Assembly: GCA_964007875.1 (NCBI GenBank)
Contig: CAXGAH010000012.1
Location: 1-64,000, forward strand
Direction of reading: 5' to 3'
From: UBA1275 sp002323515
Lineage (GTDB): Bacteria > Bacteroidota > Rhodothermia > Balneolales > Balneolaceae
Length of the DNA: 64,000 bases
Under the pieces are notes generated by a model that ran no database searches, had not been told where the DNA came from, and was given only the letters and a program-made list of their open reading frames with translations. Numbering within the stretch: the first letter of the stretch is position 1; every line of letters begins with the position of its first letter. This document shows, in pieces, positions 45,690 through 54,453 of this stretch. Position numbers and translations under genes: made by a program.

Positions 45690-47303
45690 ATGTCATCACT
45701 AACGAATGATGGGTATTCTTGGAATGACCCTGAGCAATTGAAATCAAAAAAACTACCGGATTTACAAGCTATAGCTAAGTCTATAGGGGTGAAGAGGGTA
45801 ACTGGGTTAAAGAAGCAATTGCTTATTGACGCCATTATACATGCAAGTGCCGGGCATGCTTCAAATCACGAAGTTAAAGCAGAAAATAGCTCAAAAGCAG
45901 GCAAAACCCCTGATTTGTTCAAAGAAACTCGTACGGCGACCCAAATTAATAACGCTGCGAATAACCTATATGGCGGCGGCGAACATGTGGTTAGTTATAA
46001 AGAAGAAAAAGCGGAAGCCGAAGAGCCAAAAAACAAGGGGCGCAGAGGCAACAGGGATTCCATTGATCAACATCATAACGCCTCTAACAGATCAAGAAAC
46101 CGTAAAAAGCACGAACATGACGAACTTCCAACCTCTGATGCGCCTACTTTAAAGGAACGTTTAGCGGAATTGGAGCCGAAGCTTGGTCCTTATCTAATTA
46201 ATGAGGGAACCTTAGAAATTCTTCCAGATGGGTATGGATTTTTGAGATCAGTGAATTATAATTATAAGGCAAGTCCCGATGATATTTATGTTTCCCCTTC
46301 ACAGATTAAACGATTTAGACTTCGGCAAGGTGATAGTGTAATTGGTATTATTCGCCCTCCTAAAGTGGGTGAGAGATATTTTGCTCTGCTTAGAGTGGAA
46401 GGGGTTAATGGGCACATCCCTCGTGATGTAGATAATAGAGGCTATTTTGATGAGTTGTTACCCGTACATCCCGAGGACCGTTATCGTTTAGAATACGCCC
46501 CAAATGAGTATACCACACGTTTAATCGATATGTTCGCCCCAATAGGTAAAGGTCAACGTAGCTTAATTGTTGCACAGCCGAAAACGGGTAAAACCACCAT
46601 ACTACGTAACATTGCCAACGCAGTTAGTCAAAATCATCCAGAAGCAAAAATATTAATTTTACTGGTTGATGAGCGCCCTGAAGAGGTTACTGAGATGGAG
46701 CGAAGTGTACGAGGGGCAGAAGTAGCTGCTTCTACCTTCGATGAAAAACCAGAAAATCACGTGGGCTTATCGGAAATTGTATTTGAAAAAGCTAAAAGAT
46801 TGGTTGAGAGTGGGCATGATGTTCTATTATTGTTGGATTCAATTACCCGATTAGCACGAGCTTATAACGTATGTGCGGGTAACAAAGGAAGGACTATGAG
46901 TGGTGGGGTGGATTCGGAAGCACTTAAGGTACCAAGACAACTATTCTCCTCTGCACGTAACATAGAAGGAGGTGGCTCACTAACTATTGTTGCAACCGCA
47001 TTAATTGATACCGGTTCTCGTATGGATGATGTTATTTTTGAAGAATTCAAAGGAACAGGGAATAGTGAAATTATACTAGATCGCCGTATTTCGGATCGTA
47101 GAATTTATCCAGCCATCGACATATTTCGATCTGGAACGCGACGCGAGGAGCTATTGGTTAGTGAAGAAGAGCGTGAGAAAGTAGTTTTGTTACGTCGCCA
47201 TTTAACCAATATGAGTCCCTTTGAAGCAATGGAATTCATCATTGATAAAATAAAAGGAACTCGAGATAATTTAGATTTTTTAGTCTCAATGAATAAACGC
47301 TAA
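45690..47303 (+). CDS. rho: Transcription termination factor Rho
   Basis: This is a 537-residue hexameric RNA helicase. A SAP-like Rho_N domain occupies residues about 15-50 (LKSKKLPDLQAIAKSIGVKR). An unusually polar, lysine/asparagine/glutamate-rich insertion of about 85 residues follows (about 55-145), before the cold-shock RNA-binding domain (GTLEILPDGYGFLRS, about 172-245). The ATPase core has Walker A QPKTGKTTILRNIA, Walker B LILLVDERPEEV and the downstream LLLLDSITRLARAYN. Such N-terminal insertions are common in Bacteroidota Rho and may add RNA or condensate-forming contacts. It is transcribed alone, with 100 and 149 bases on either side. Confidence 0.96.
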   Translation: MSSLTNDGYSWNDPEQLKSKKLPDLQAIAKSIGVKRVTGLKKQLLIDAIIHASAGHASNHEVKAENSSKAGKTPDLFKETRTATQINNAANNLYGGGEHVVSYKEEKAEAEEPKNKGRRGNRDSIDQHHNASNRSRNRKKHEHDELPTSDAPTLKERLAELEPKLGPYLINEGTLEILPDGYGFLRSVNYNYKASPDDIYVSPSQIKRFRLRQGDSVIGIIRPPKVGERYFALLRVEGVNGHIPRDVDNRGYFDELLPVHPEDRYRLEYAPNEYTTRLIDMFAPIGKGQRSLIVAQPKTGKTTILRNIANAVSQNHPEAKILILLVDERPEEVTEMERSVRGAEVAASTFDEKPENHVGLSEIVFEKAKRLVESGHDVLLLLDSITRLARAYNVCAGNKGRTMSGGVDSEALKVPRQLFSSARNIEGGGSLTIVATALIDTGSRMDDVIFEEFKGTGNSEIILDRRISDRRIYPAIDIFRSGTRREELLVSEEEREKVVLLRRHLTNMSPFEAMEFIIDKIKGTRDNLDFLVSMNKR

Positions 47304-47452
47304 TTTGGATTCACCTTTACGAACACAAATAAGTGGGCTAGCAGGAGAAAAGGCAACGTAATGCACCTATTTATTGCTTGAAGAAGCTTGATAAGCCGAA
47401 GCCTGGTACACAATCGGTTAACGGTAGAATACTAAACCATTAAATAGTATAT

Positions 47453-49072
47453 ATGAACCTTTCATCTCCATCTTTTGATACCATAGTAGTGGGTTCGGGG
47501 CACAATGGATTAGTCACGGCTTGTTATCTTGTTAAAGCCGGTTATAAAGTTTTAGTTACCGAAAAAAATGATACCATCGGTGGGGCAGTACGTACCGAGA
47601 CCATGTTTGAATCTACTGAAAATCCTCATGGGTTTCGCATGGATGTGGGTTCATCGGTTCATATTATGATTCACCAAACAGGAATCATCGAAGAGTTAGA
47701 ATTGGAGAATTACGGATTGGAATATATAGATATGGACCCAATTATGTCTTACCCAGTTCCAACGGCAAAAGGAGTCATACATTTCTGGAAGGATCTGGAA
47801 AGAACCCTCGAATCCATCGCTAGTGTGGCTCCCAAAGATGTTAAAAACTATAAGGATTTTATTGAATTCTGGGCAAAGATTAACAAAGGAGTTCTTGCTT
47901 CATTCATGACTCCCCCTAAGGGAGGTAAAATTGTCAATGAAATAGTGAAAGCTCAGATCCGAGATGGATCTATGTTCAATAAAGGGGAACACATGAGTGG
48001 CTTGCAACGTATTTTATCTAGCTACGGAAAAGTAGTTGATGATGCCTTTGAAAGTCCTTACTTGAAAGCGGCCTTAGTTTGGTTTGCTGCCCAATCTGGA
48101 CCTTTACCTGATCAGAGCGCCACTGGTGATTTTGTGGGATGGCAATCTATGTTGCATGAATCGGGCGCAAAGCATCCTAAAGGAGGTAGCGGGATGCTTA
48201 CCCAAGCCATGAAGAACCTTATACAGGCTCATGGAGGAACTATTTTAACGGATACCCCTGTAGAAAAAATTTTGGTTCGTTCCGGTCGTGCAATCGGCGT
48301 TCAAACCGAAGAAGGCCAAGAATTCCTTGCGCCCATTGTCGTTTCTAACGCTCATGTTCAAACAACCATGCTAAAAATGGTGGGCCCGGATCATTTGGCT
48401 AGTTCTATGGTGAAAAAAGTCGAAAATATTAACGTAGGGAACGGATTTGGTATGGTTATTCGATGTGCGGTAGAGGAGTTACCTGTTTACAAAGCAGCTC
48501 CAGAAGATCCCTTTATTCATAATGGTATTCAGTTGCTGGCTCCATCTGTGCAGTACATGAACGAAGCTATTGGAGACTACATCCAATCCAAACCGCCACG
48601 TAAACCAGCAGCACTTGCGATGACCTTTTCTAAAATTGATCCAGAAGTGGCTAAGGATGGGAAACATACTATGTTCGTTTGGGCTCAATGGCATCCTTAC
48701 AACCTAGTAAATGGCGAAAAGTGGGACGATATCCGTGAGCGGGAAGCTCAAAAAATCTACGATGTAGTGGTTGATTACGCCCCAAATATGAAAGATAAAC
48801 TCATCGATTGGTACATCCAAAGTCCCCTGGATATTGAGCGAAAGCATGGGCTACTCAAGGGTAATGTAATGCATGTCGAAATGAGTTTTGATCAAATGTT
48901 TATGTTTCGACCTATCCCTGAAATGAGTGCATATGAAACACCTATTGAGCACCTTTACTTATCCAGTGCTTCCTGCCACCCTGGTGGTGGGGTATTTGGT
49001 GCAGCGGGTTACAATGCCGCTCAGGTTATATTGAAAAAGTATAAAAAACGCTCATGGCTTCAGAGTACATAG
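47453..49072 (+). CDS. PYROXD2-like FAD-dependent oxidoreductase
   Basis: This is a 539-residue COG1233-type flavoprotein. The Rossmann motif TIVVGSGHNGLVTACYLVKAG lies at residues about 11-31 (read with its Gly-x-Gly-x-x-Gly-like spacing), then NDTIGGAVRTE. The closing motif is LSSASCHPGGGVFGAAGYNAA, typical of the phytoene-desaturase-related PYROXD2 group rather than true CrtI. Members are widely conserved but biochemically poorly defined. The sequence is more distant from the CrtI/CrtISO-like protein at 14551 than a recent duplicate would be. Its last 19 bases overlap the open frame of alr, which suggests co-transcription or a later alr start. Confidence 0.85.
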   Translation: MNLSSPSFDTIVVGSGHNGLVTACYLVKAGYKVLVTEKNDTIGGAVRTETMFESTENPHGFRMDVGSSVHIMIHQTGIIEELELENYGLEYIDMDPIMSYPVPTAKGVIHFWKDLERTLESIASVAPKDVKNYKDFIEFWAKINKGVLASFMTPPKGGKIVNEIVKAQIRDGSMFNKGEHMSGLQRILSSYGKVVDDAFESPYLKAALVWFAAQSGPLPDQSATGDFVGWQSMLHESGAKHPKGGSGMLTQAMKNLIQAHGGTILTDTPVEKILVRSGRAIGVQTEEGQEFLAPIVVSNAHVQTTMLKMVGPDHLASSMVKKVENINVGNGFGMVIRCAVEELPVYKAAPEDPFIHNGIQLLAPSVQYMNEAIGDYIQSKPPRKPAALAMTFSKIDPEVAKDGKHTMFVWAQWHPYNLVNGEKWDDIREREAQKIYDVVVDYAPNMKDKLIDWYIQSPLDIERKHGLLKGNVMHVEMSFDQMFMFRPIPEMSAYETPIEHLYLSSASCHPGGGVFGAAGYNAAQVILKKYKKRSWLQST

Positions 49073-50208
49073 AATTACCACCGTATGATTCTTCCAAGGT
49101 GAATTCAAACGACCAAACTAGTCTAGTTGTTGATCAAGCTAGTATAAATCAACATATGACAATAGACTTTTTAAATTTGGATCAAAATATTGAAGCCATT
49201 AAGAACAATGTGGCTCCTAATACCCAACTTTGGCCTGTGATTAAAGATGATGCATACGGACATGGAGCTATTCCTATTGCTAAACGATTAGCTCCTCAAG
49301 TTCATGGATTTTGCGTAGTTTGTCCGTTGGAGGGGGTCATTCTTCGAGAGGCTGGTATTAGGCAGCCAATATTGGTGTTTGAGCCTCCAAATGAGCATAA
49401 CATAGCTGTATATAAATCTCATAATTTAATCGCTTCTGTGAGTCATATCAGGCATTTAGACCTGTTAGAGTCTGGCTGCTCGTATCATGTTAATATAGAT
49501 ACCGGGATGAAGCGTTTAGGTGCTCCGATCGAAGAGCTACCGGTGCTTACGCAGGCTATTCAAAAGCGAAAGGATATTTATGGCAAAGGGGTTTATACCC
49601 ATTTTTATAAGGCCGATGATCCTGGTATATCAACAGTAGCCGAACAGCTAGATTTATTTCAAAGGCTTCAATCTCAGTTTCCAATAGAGTGGCTTCGGCA
49701 TACAGCTAATAGTGGGGCTATTTTTCATTATGCAAAGCAACTACCCTTATCATTTGATGCAGTACGACCTGGTGTATGTATATATGGGTACAGTGCGGGT
49801 AATCAAGCCATTGACTCACTGAGTCCGTTACTTTCATGGCAGAGCCGGCTGGTGCATCATCAACCCGTGAAGAAAGGGGAATCGGTGAGTTATGGAGCAC
49901 GATGGAGAGCGCCACGCGACGGTTGGGTAGGGGTCATTCCTGTAGGCTACGCTCATGGTTTGCCTCGCATGTTAAGCAATCAAATGCAACTAAGTATCGA
50001 AGGCACACTATACGAACAGGTAGGCTCAATTACGATGGATTTCACCCTTATTTGGCTTGGCAAGAATAAAATTTCACTAGGTTCACCTGTTTTTTTACTT
50101 GATGCTGATCAGCTTCGGGCCAGTGTATGGGCGGAGAAAACCAAAACCATTGCTTATGAGATTATGACAAGAATATCCCCCAAGGTACCTAGGGTATATG
50201 TAGGCTAA
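49054..50208 (+). CDS. alr: Alanine racemase
   Basis: This is a 384-residue PLP enzyme that makes D-alanine for peptidoglycan. The barrel begins near TIDFLNLDQNIEAIKNNV, so the ATG at 49156 could be the true start instead of 49054, which adds 34 polar residues and overlaps the previous gene. The cofactor lysine lies in WPVIKDDAYGHGAIPIAKRL, where KDDAYGHG replaces the more usual KANAYGHG. The catalytic tyrosine is in VSYGARWRAP. The C-terminal signature YEIMTRISPKVPRVYVG is clear. The stop overlaps the stop of the convergent FKBP-like gene (50205-50208). Confidence 0.92.
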   Translation: MASEYIELPPYDSSKVNSNDQTSLVVDQASINQHMTIDFLNLDQNIEAIKNNVAPNTQLWPVIKDDAYGHGAIPIAKRLAPQVHGFCVVCPLEGVILREAGIRQPILVFEPPNEHNIAVYKSHNLIASVSHIRHLDLLESGCSYHVNIDTGMKRLGAPIEELPVLTQAIQKRKDIYGKGVYTHFYKADDPGISTVAEQLDLFQRLQSQFPIEWLRHTANSGAIFHYAKQLPLSFDAVRPGVCIYGYSAGNQAIDSLSPLLSWQSRLVHHQPVKKGESVSYGARWRAPRDGWVGVIPVGYAHGLPRMLSNQMQLSIEGTLYEQVGSITMDFTLIWLGKNKISLGSPVFLLDADQLRASVWAEKTKTIAYEIMTRISPKVPRVYVG

Positions 50209-50708
50209 TAGGCGATATAATCTAGTGTTAGATTCCAGTATACCAAATCTCCATAAGCGTTCAGTGAATCAGGAACCTGAATCACTCGATGTTCTCCTTC
50301 GGTCATTCCCAAAACTCCTCGAACAAATCCGACACCTCGAGAGCTTTGATAAGTGCCAATTCCAGCAAATTGAGTAGAAGCTTGTGAACCATTTAGGTAG
50401 GAGCTGTCAACGATATTATCTCGAGAAGTCCCCCCTCTAAAAGTCGTGTAAAATAAAAAGATATTATCTCGGATTGTTACTTTTTGGGTACCCGTTCCAC
50501 GCTCCATGATGTATACTACCAATCCATCATCATAGTTTATGGTTTCTATGGCTTCAGAGACGTCGGGTAAACTAGGGGCATCAGAATAATCGTAGGTGAA
50601 GTAAAAGGGATCTTCGTCACATCCTGTGGCCATTGATACGATTAGCACTAGCACGAAAAAACCGAAGGATGTTCTAGAAATAGAAGAAAAAAAGGTGTTG
50701 TTTTGCAT
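50205..50708 (-). CDS. FKBP-like peptidyl-prolyl isomerase lipoprotein
   Basis: This is a 167-residue exported protein. The ATG at 50708 is preferred to the open frame up to 50792 because it begins a lipoprotein signal (FFVLVLIVSMATGC, Cys near 27) and avoids overlapping tatC. The mature part contains an FKBP-type core: GLVVYIMERGTGTQKVTIRD, IFLFYTTFRG, GFVRGVLGMTEGEHRVIQVP and a closing LVYWNLTLDYIAY. Several aromatic active-site positions of classical FKBP are altered, so isomerase activity is not assured. It probably works in the periplasm on folding of exported proteins. It follows tatC on the same strand. Confidence 0.75.
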   Translation of the reverse strand: MQNNTFFSSISRTSFGFFVLVLIVSMATGCDEDPFYFTYDYSDAPSLPDVSEAIETINYDDGLVVYIMERGTGTQKVTIRDNIFLFYTTFRGGTSRDNIVDSSYLNGSQASTQFAGIGTYQSSRGVGFVRGVLGMTEGEHRVIQVPDSLNAYGDLVYWNLTLDYIAY

Positions 50709-50778
50709 AAAACTCTTAGATGTTAGGATGTTGAAATATAAGGCTCTTTTACGACATTTTCCCCCATGTGCGTAAGAG

Positions 50779-51606
50779 TTATTCCTCACCAAACGCTTTA
50801 CGCAATTCTTTAGTACGTTGACGGACTGCTATTGCAGAAACTCCGATTGCGATTTCATATAAAATAACCAACGGGATAGCAATTAAGATTTGTGAAATTG
50901 GATCTGGAGGAGTTAAAAATGCTGCCAAAACTAAGCATAAAATGATTGCATGTTTTCTGTAGGTTCGAAGAAATAAGGGGGTTAAAAAACCTGCTTTAGA
51001 TAAACCATAACTAAGAACAGGTACTTGGAAAATAATCCCACAGCTTACGACCCACATAGCCAATGAACTGAAGTATGCGTTTATGTCAAAGTCGTTTCGA
51101 ACCAGTCCACTATCTGAGATGTTGAAATTGGCAAAAAATTGTAAGGCAAAGGGGACCAGGATGAGATAGCCAAATGCGATTCCAACGCCGAAAAAGAAAG
51201 TGATGAAAAAAGCCGTTAAAATAGTTTTCCAACGTTCTTGTTTCTCTAAAGCAGGCGCAATAAAAGCCCATATTTGATAGAAAAAAAACGGCGAACCAAT
51301 GATGAATCCAGAAATAAATAACATACCCCAATAGGTGAAGAACTGTCCGGGTAATTTCCTGGATTGTAGGGTGAGATCAATAGCATCTACACGAATGATA
51401 TCATACATGAAAAATGACGCTCTAGTAGGACCAAGAAGCAGGGTATCTATGATGAAATCAGAAAAAATAAAAGCTCCGATTACACCAATTACAACTCCGA
51501 CTATACCCTTAACCAAGCGCCATCGAAGCTCTTCCAAATGCTCTAAAAAAGACATCTGATCCGTACGATCCTTAGGCTGTTGAGCCTTCGGTAGAGTGCC
51601 TTCCAT
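50779..51606 (-). CDS. tatC: Sec-independent protein translocase TatC
   Basis: This is a 275-residue inner-membrane protein with six helices, the twin-arginine signal receptor of the Tat system. The ATG at 51606 is used; a TTG at 51624 would add six residues. The N-terminal cytoplasmic signature MSFLEHLEELRWRLVKGIVG is diagnostic. Later motifs include SPFFFYQIWAFIAPALEKQE and the family glutamate there, then FLTPPDPISQILIAIPLVIL. It carries a longer first periplasmic loop (about residues 60-95, TRASFFMYDIIRVDAIDL), common in Bacteroidota-like TatC. No tatA/B gene is adjacent. It lies 25 bases or more after glyA, in a minus-strand series. Confidence 0.95.
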   Translation of the reverse strand: MEGTLPKAQQPKDRTDQMSFLEHLEELRWRLVKGIVGVVIGVIGAFIFSDFIIDTLLLGPTRASFFMYDIIRVDAIDLTLQSRKLPGQFFTYWGMLFISGFIIGSPFFFYQIWAFIAPALEKQERWKTILTAFFITFFFGVGIAFGYLILVPFALQFFANFNISDSGLVRNDFDINAYFSSLAMWVVSCGIIFQVPVLSYGLSKAGFLTPLFLRTYRKHAIILCLVLAAFLTPPDPISQILIAIPLVILYEIAIGVSAIAVRQRTKELRKAFGEE

Positions 51607-51648
51607 GATTTGGCGTTCCTTCAAAGTGGGCCTCTGTTTAATTTAAGA

Positions 51649-52932
51649 TTAATAGAGTGGATATTGATCACACATCTCTTTAACCCGACCAGCCACCGTT
51701 TTGTGATTCGATTCACTCTCTGGATATTGTATTACTTGATCGATCAGGTTTGCAATCTCAATGAACTCACTTTCTTTGAATCCTCGGGTGGTCATTGCGG
51801 GGGTCCCTATTCGTATACCAGAGGTTACAAAAGGACTTTCTGTATCAAAGGGAACCATATTCTTGTTCACAGTGATGGCTGCTAAACCTAGCGCTTCCTC
51901 GGCCACCTTGCCCGTTACATTTTTATTCCGTAAATCAATTAATATGAGGTGATTGTCTGTTCCGCCACTTACAATAGTATATCCTAGCTCTAAAAATCGG
52001 TTTGCTAACGCTTTAGCATTGGCTTGAACCTGAGTTTGATATTGTTTGAAATCGGGTTTAAGTGCTTCTTGAAAGGCGACGGCTTTAGCCGCAACCACAT
52101 GCATAAGAGGGCCGCCTTGGGTACCTGGGAATACAGCAGAATCAAATAATTCTGACCAATTTTTTGTTCTTCCTGATTTGGCTGCAACGACGCCTAGAGT
52201 ATTAGGGCCATCTTTACCCACTAAGATCATTCCACCCCGAGGTCCCCTCAGTGTTTTGTGGGTGGTGGTGGTAGCTACATGGGAATGAGGCAGGGGGTCG
52301 TTTAGGTTACCCGTCGCAATAAGTCCAGCAGTGTGGGCCATATCCATCCAAAGTAAAGCACCTACTTCATCCGCAATTGCACGGAATGTTTCATAATCAT
52401 AATCTCTAGAGTAGGCAGAGGCTCCAATGGAAATGAGCTTAGGTTGAACTTTTTTTGCTTTGTCTCGGATTTTGTCATAGTTCAAAAGTCCAGTATGTTC
52501 ATCCACCCCATAAAACTCGGGTTTAAAATAAATTCCTGAAAAATTTACTGGTGAACCATGGGTTAAATGTCCCCCGTGAGCTAAATCAAAACCCAATAAG
52601 GTTTCACCTGGCTTCATAAGCGCTAAGTACACCGCCGCATTCGCCGAAGCTCCAGAATGAGGTTGTATATTCACCCAGTCAGCACTATATAATTTTTTAG
52701 CTCGATCTCTTGCCAAGTCTTCGATAACATCGGCAAACTCACACCCACCATAGTATCGTTTTCCTGGATACCCTTCTGCATATTTATTGGTTAGTACACA
52801 TCCATTTGCCTCCATAACTGCTTTAGAGGCAATATTTTCAGATGCAATAAGCTCTAGATTATCATTTTGGCGAGTGGTTTCTTTTTGCAATAAATCAAAG
52901 ATAGCGGGGTCTTGAGATTGAATACTATTCAT
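51649..52932 (-). CDS. glyA: Serine hydroxymethyltransferase
   Basis: This 427-residue PLP enzyme interconverts serine and glycine with tetrahydrofolate, supplying one-carbon units. The opening DNLELIASENIASKAVMEA, YAEGYPGKRYYGGCE, VNIQPHSGASANAAVYLAL and the PLP-lysine segment VATTTTHKTLRGPRGG are all canonical. The C-terminus (GIRIGTPAMTTRGFKESEF) completes the enzyme. The length is typical. It lies 17 bases downstream of rpiB on the minus strand and is followed by tatC. The link to the folate genes at 43390-45589 is functional only, not operonic. Confidence 0.97.
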   Translation of the reverse strand: MNSIQSQDPAIFDLLQKETTRQNDNLELIASENIASKAVMEANGCVLTNKYAEGYPGKRYYGGCEFADVIEDLARDRAKKLYSADWVNIQPHSGASANAAVYLALMKPGETLLGFDLAHGGHLTHGSPVNFSGIYFKPEFYGVDEHTGLLNYDKIRDKAKKVQPKLISIGASAYSRDYDYETFRAIADEVGALLWMDMAHTAGLIATGNLNDPLPHSHVATTTTHKTLRGPRGGMILVGKDGPNTLGVVAAKSGRTKNWSELFDSAVFPGTQGGPLMHVVAAKAVAFQEALKPDFKQYQTQVQANAKALANRFLELGYTIVSGGTDNHLILIDLRNKNVTGKVAEEALGLAAITVNKNMVPFDTESPFVTSGIRIGTPAMTTRGFKESEFIEIANLIDQVIQYPESESNHKTVAGRVKEMCDQYPLY

Positions 52933-52949
52933 AGATGTTAGCTAATAAT

Positions 52950-53402
52950 TTATGAGTAAGATGAGGTTAGGCTAGAGATTTTTTGGACGCGATGTTCATG
53001 GCGCCCCCCTTCAAACGGTGTTTCTAACCAGCTTTTTAGAATATTTTTTAATATTTCAGGTTCGTTTTCTAAACTTCGCCCTGGCAGACATAATATGTTG
53101 GAGTTATTGTGCTGCCGAGTCAGGGCAGCGGTATGCGCATCTTGGACCAATGCGGCTCTCACGCCGCTATACTTATTGGCCGTCATGCAGACTCCTTGAC
53201 CACTGCCACAAATAAGAATGCCTAAATCAGCATCGCCCTGATCAATTTTTTGTGCTACTTGAACGGCGTATTCTGGGTAATCTACGGAATCTTCACTATG
53301 AGTGCCTAGGTCGTCTACATCAACGCGAAGAGCCTTTAATATTTGCAGTACAACACATTTTGCTGCATATCCTGCATGGTCGCTTGCAATGGGGATTTTC
53401 AT
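52950..53402 (-). CDS. rpiB: Ribose-5-phosphate isomerase B
   Basis: This is a 150-residue cytoplasmic enzyme of the RpiB/LacAB family, interconverting ribose 5-phosphate and ribulose 5-phosphate. The start IPIASDHAGYAAK, the active-site loop LGILICGSGQGVCMTANKY (with the Cys used as base in RpiB), and NNSNILCLPGRSL are diagnostic. The usual alignment DYPEYAVQVAQKI is present. The C-terminal ETPFEGGRHEHRVQKI is also typical. It leads a minus-strand run with glyA, 17 bases apart. It diverges from the inositol monophosphatase gene (187-base gap). Confidence 0.95.
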   Translation of the reverse strand: MKIPIASDHAGYAAKCVVLQILKALRVDVDDLGTHSEDSVDYPEYAVQVAQKIDQGDADLGILICGSGQGVCMTANKYSGVRAALVQDAHTAALTRQHNNSNILCLPGRSLENEPEILKNILKSWLETPFEGGRHEHRVQKISSLTSSYS

Positions 53403-53589
53403 AAAAATAAGTAGTGTTATTGGGAGGAGTAAAAAGTACGCTAAATATCTTTAAAAAAACGCTTAGTTTAAAGAAGAAACCCTAAATTATGAAGGAGCTT
53501 GTAAGCTTATGCCCCCCAATAAAGAGGCGGAAAAGAGGCTTTAAACTCATTCTATAGCCTAAAATACTATCACTTAACCAGTCATATCG

Positions 53590-54414
53590 ATGAAAAGTTT
53601 AACTGAAAAAAGCTACGAAACCGAACTCAGTGCCATTAAAACACTACTACCCGAATTGGATGAAATTATTCACAAGATCAGAGCCGATAATCAGTTCAAA
53701 ATCGAGCGTAAAGCTAAAAATGACTTAGTAACCTCCGCGGATCTTGCCTCAGAGGCGTTCATAGTTAATCGGTTGAGTGAATTATTTCCGGATGATATGA
53801 TTTGGGCCGAGGAAAATCATGCCCAGCCTGAGGAGTTAGATCAACGAATTTGGATTATAGATCCCATCGATGGCACGACCAATTTTTCACATGGCTTTGC
53901 GCCTTATTGTGTTTCCATCGCCTTTTGGGATCGAACGGAATTGGTGCTTGGGTTAGTCTATGAGTTGGCGCATAAACAATGTTTCTATGCTACAAAAGGG
54001 CAAGGTGCTTATTTGGATGGCACTGTACTTTCTGTCAGTCCTTGTACACAGCCCGAAGACTCTCTCATAGCTACAGGCTTTCCCTATATGGAATTCTCAC
54101 GGGTTCATTCATTTTTGACTTTACTTAAGGTACTGTTTCAAGAAACTCATGGTGTTCGAAGAGCGGGGGCGGCTTCGTATGATTTATGTGCGGTTGCCGC
54201 TGGTTGGGTTGAAGGTTTCTTTGAAGAAGGCTTAAAGGCATGGGATGTAGCAGCCGGTGGGTTCATTGTTCAAGAAGCTGGGGGATATATTTGCGATTGG
54301 GAAGGCGGAGATCAGTGGCTTATCGGAAAGCAAATAATTGCAGGGAATAAACCTATAAAAAAATATTTACTCGAACGCATACAGGGTATTTATCCAGGAT
54401 TTGGTTCTACATAA
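53590..54414 (+). CDS. Inositol monophosphatase family protein
   Basis: This is a 274-residue Mg2+-dependent, Li+-sensitive phosphatase-fold enzyme. Metal-ligand motifs are visible: WAEENHAQ (Glu), WIIDPIDGTTNFSHGFAPY (the DPxDGT signature, about residue 96-114) and KAWDVAAGGFIVQEAGG (the WDxAAG signature, about 218-234). Members include SuhB, histidinol-phosphatase HisN-like and CysQ-like enzymes. The sequence fits SuhB-like best but does not settle the substrate. The following gene (aguB) starts 39 bases later on the same strand. Confidence 0.92.
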   Translation: MKSLTEKSYETELSAIKTLLPELDEIIHKIRADNQFKIERKAKNDLVTSADLASEAFIVNRLSELFPDDMIWAEENHAQPEELDQRIWIIDPIDGTTNFSHGFAPYCVSIAFWDRTELVLGLVYELAHKQCFYATKGQGAYLDGTVLSVSPCTQPEDSLIATGFPYMEFSRVHSFLTLLKVLFQETHGVRRAGAASYDLCAVAAGWVEGFFEEGLKAWDVAAGGFIVQEAGGYICDWEGGDQWLIGKQIIAGNKPIKKYLLERIQGIYPGFGST

Positions 54415-54453
54415 ATTATAGGATTAATTTTTTATGATCCAGAGTTTAATTCT

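Noticed and set aside
51610..51885. Plus-strand frame of 91 codons opposite the tatC/glyA junction
   Set aside because: Most of it is antisense to glyA, and it has no recognisable domain.
53403..53589. Possible small gene or structured RNA between rpiB and the phosphatase gene
   Set aside because: Only short imperfect inverted repeats are present and no start codon with a convincing frame. It is probably a divergent promoter region.
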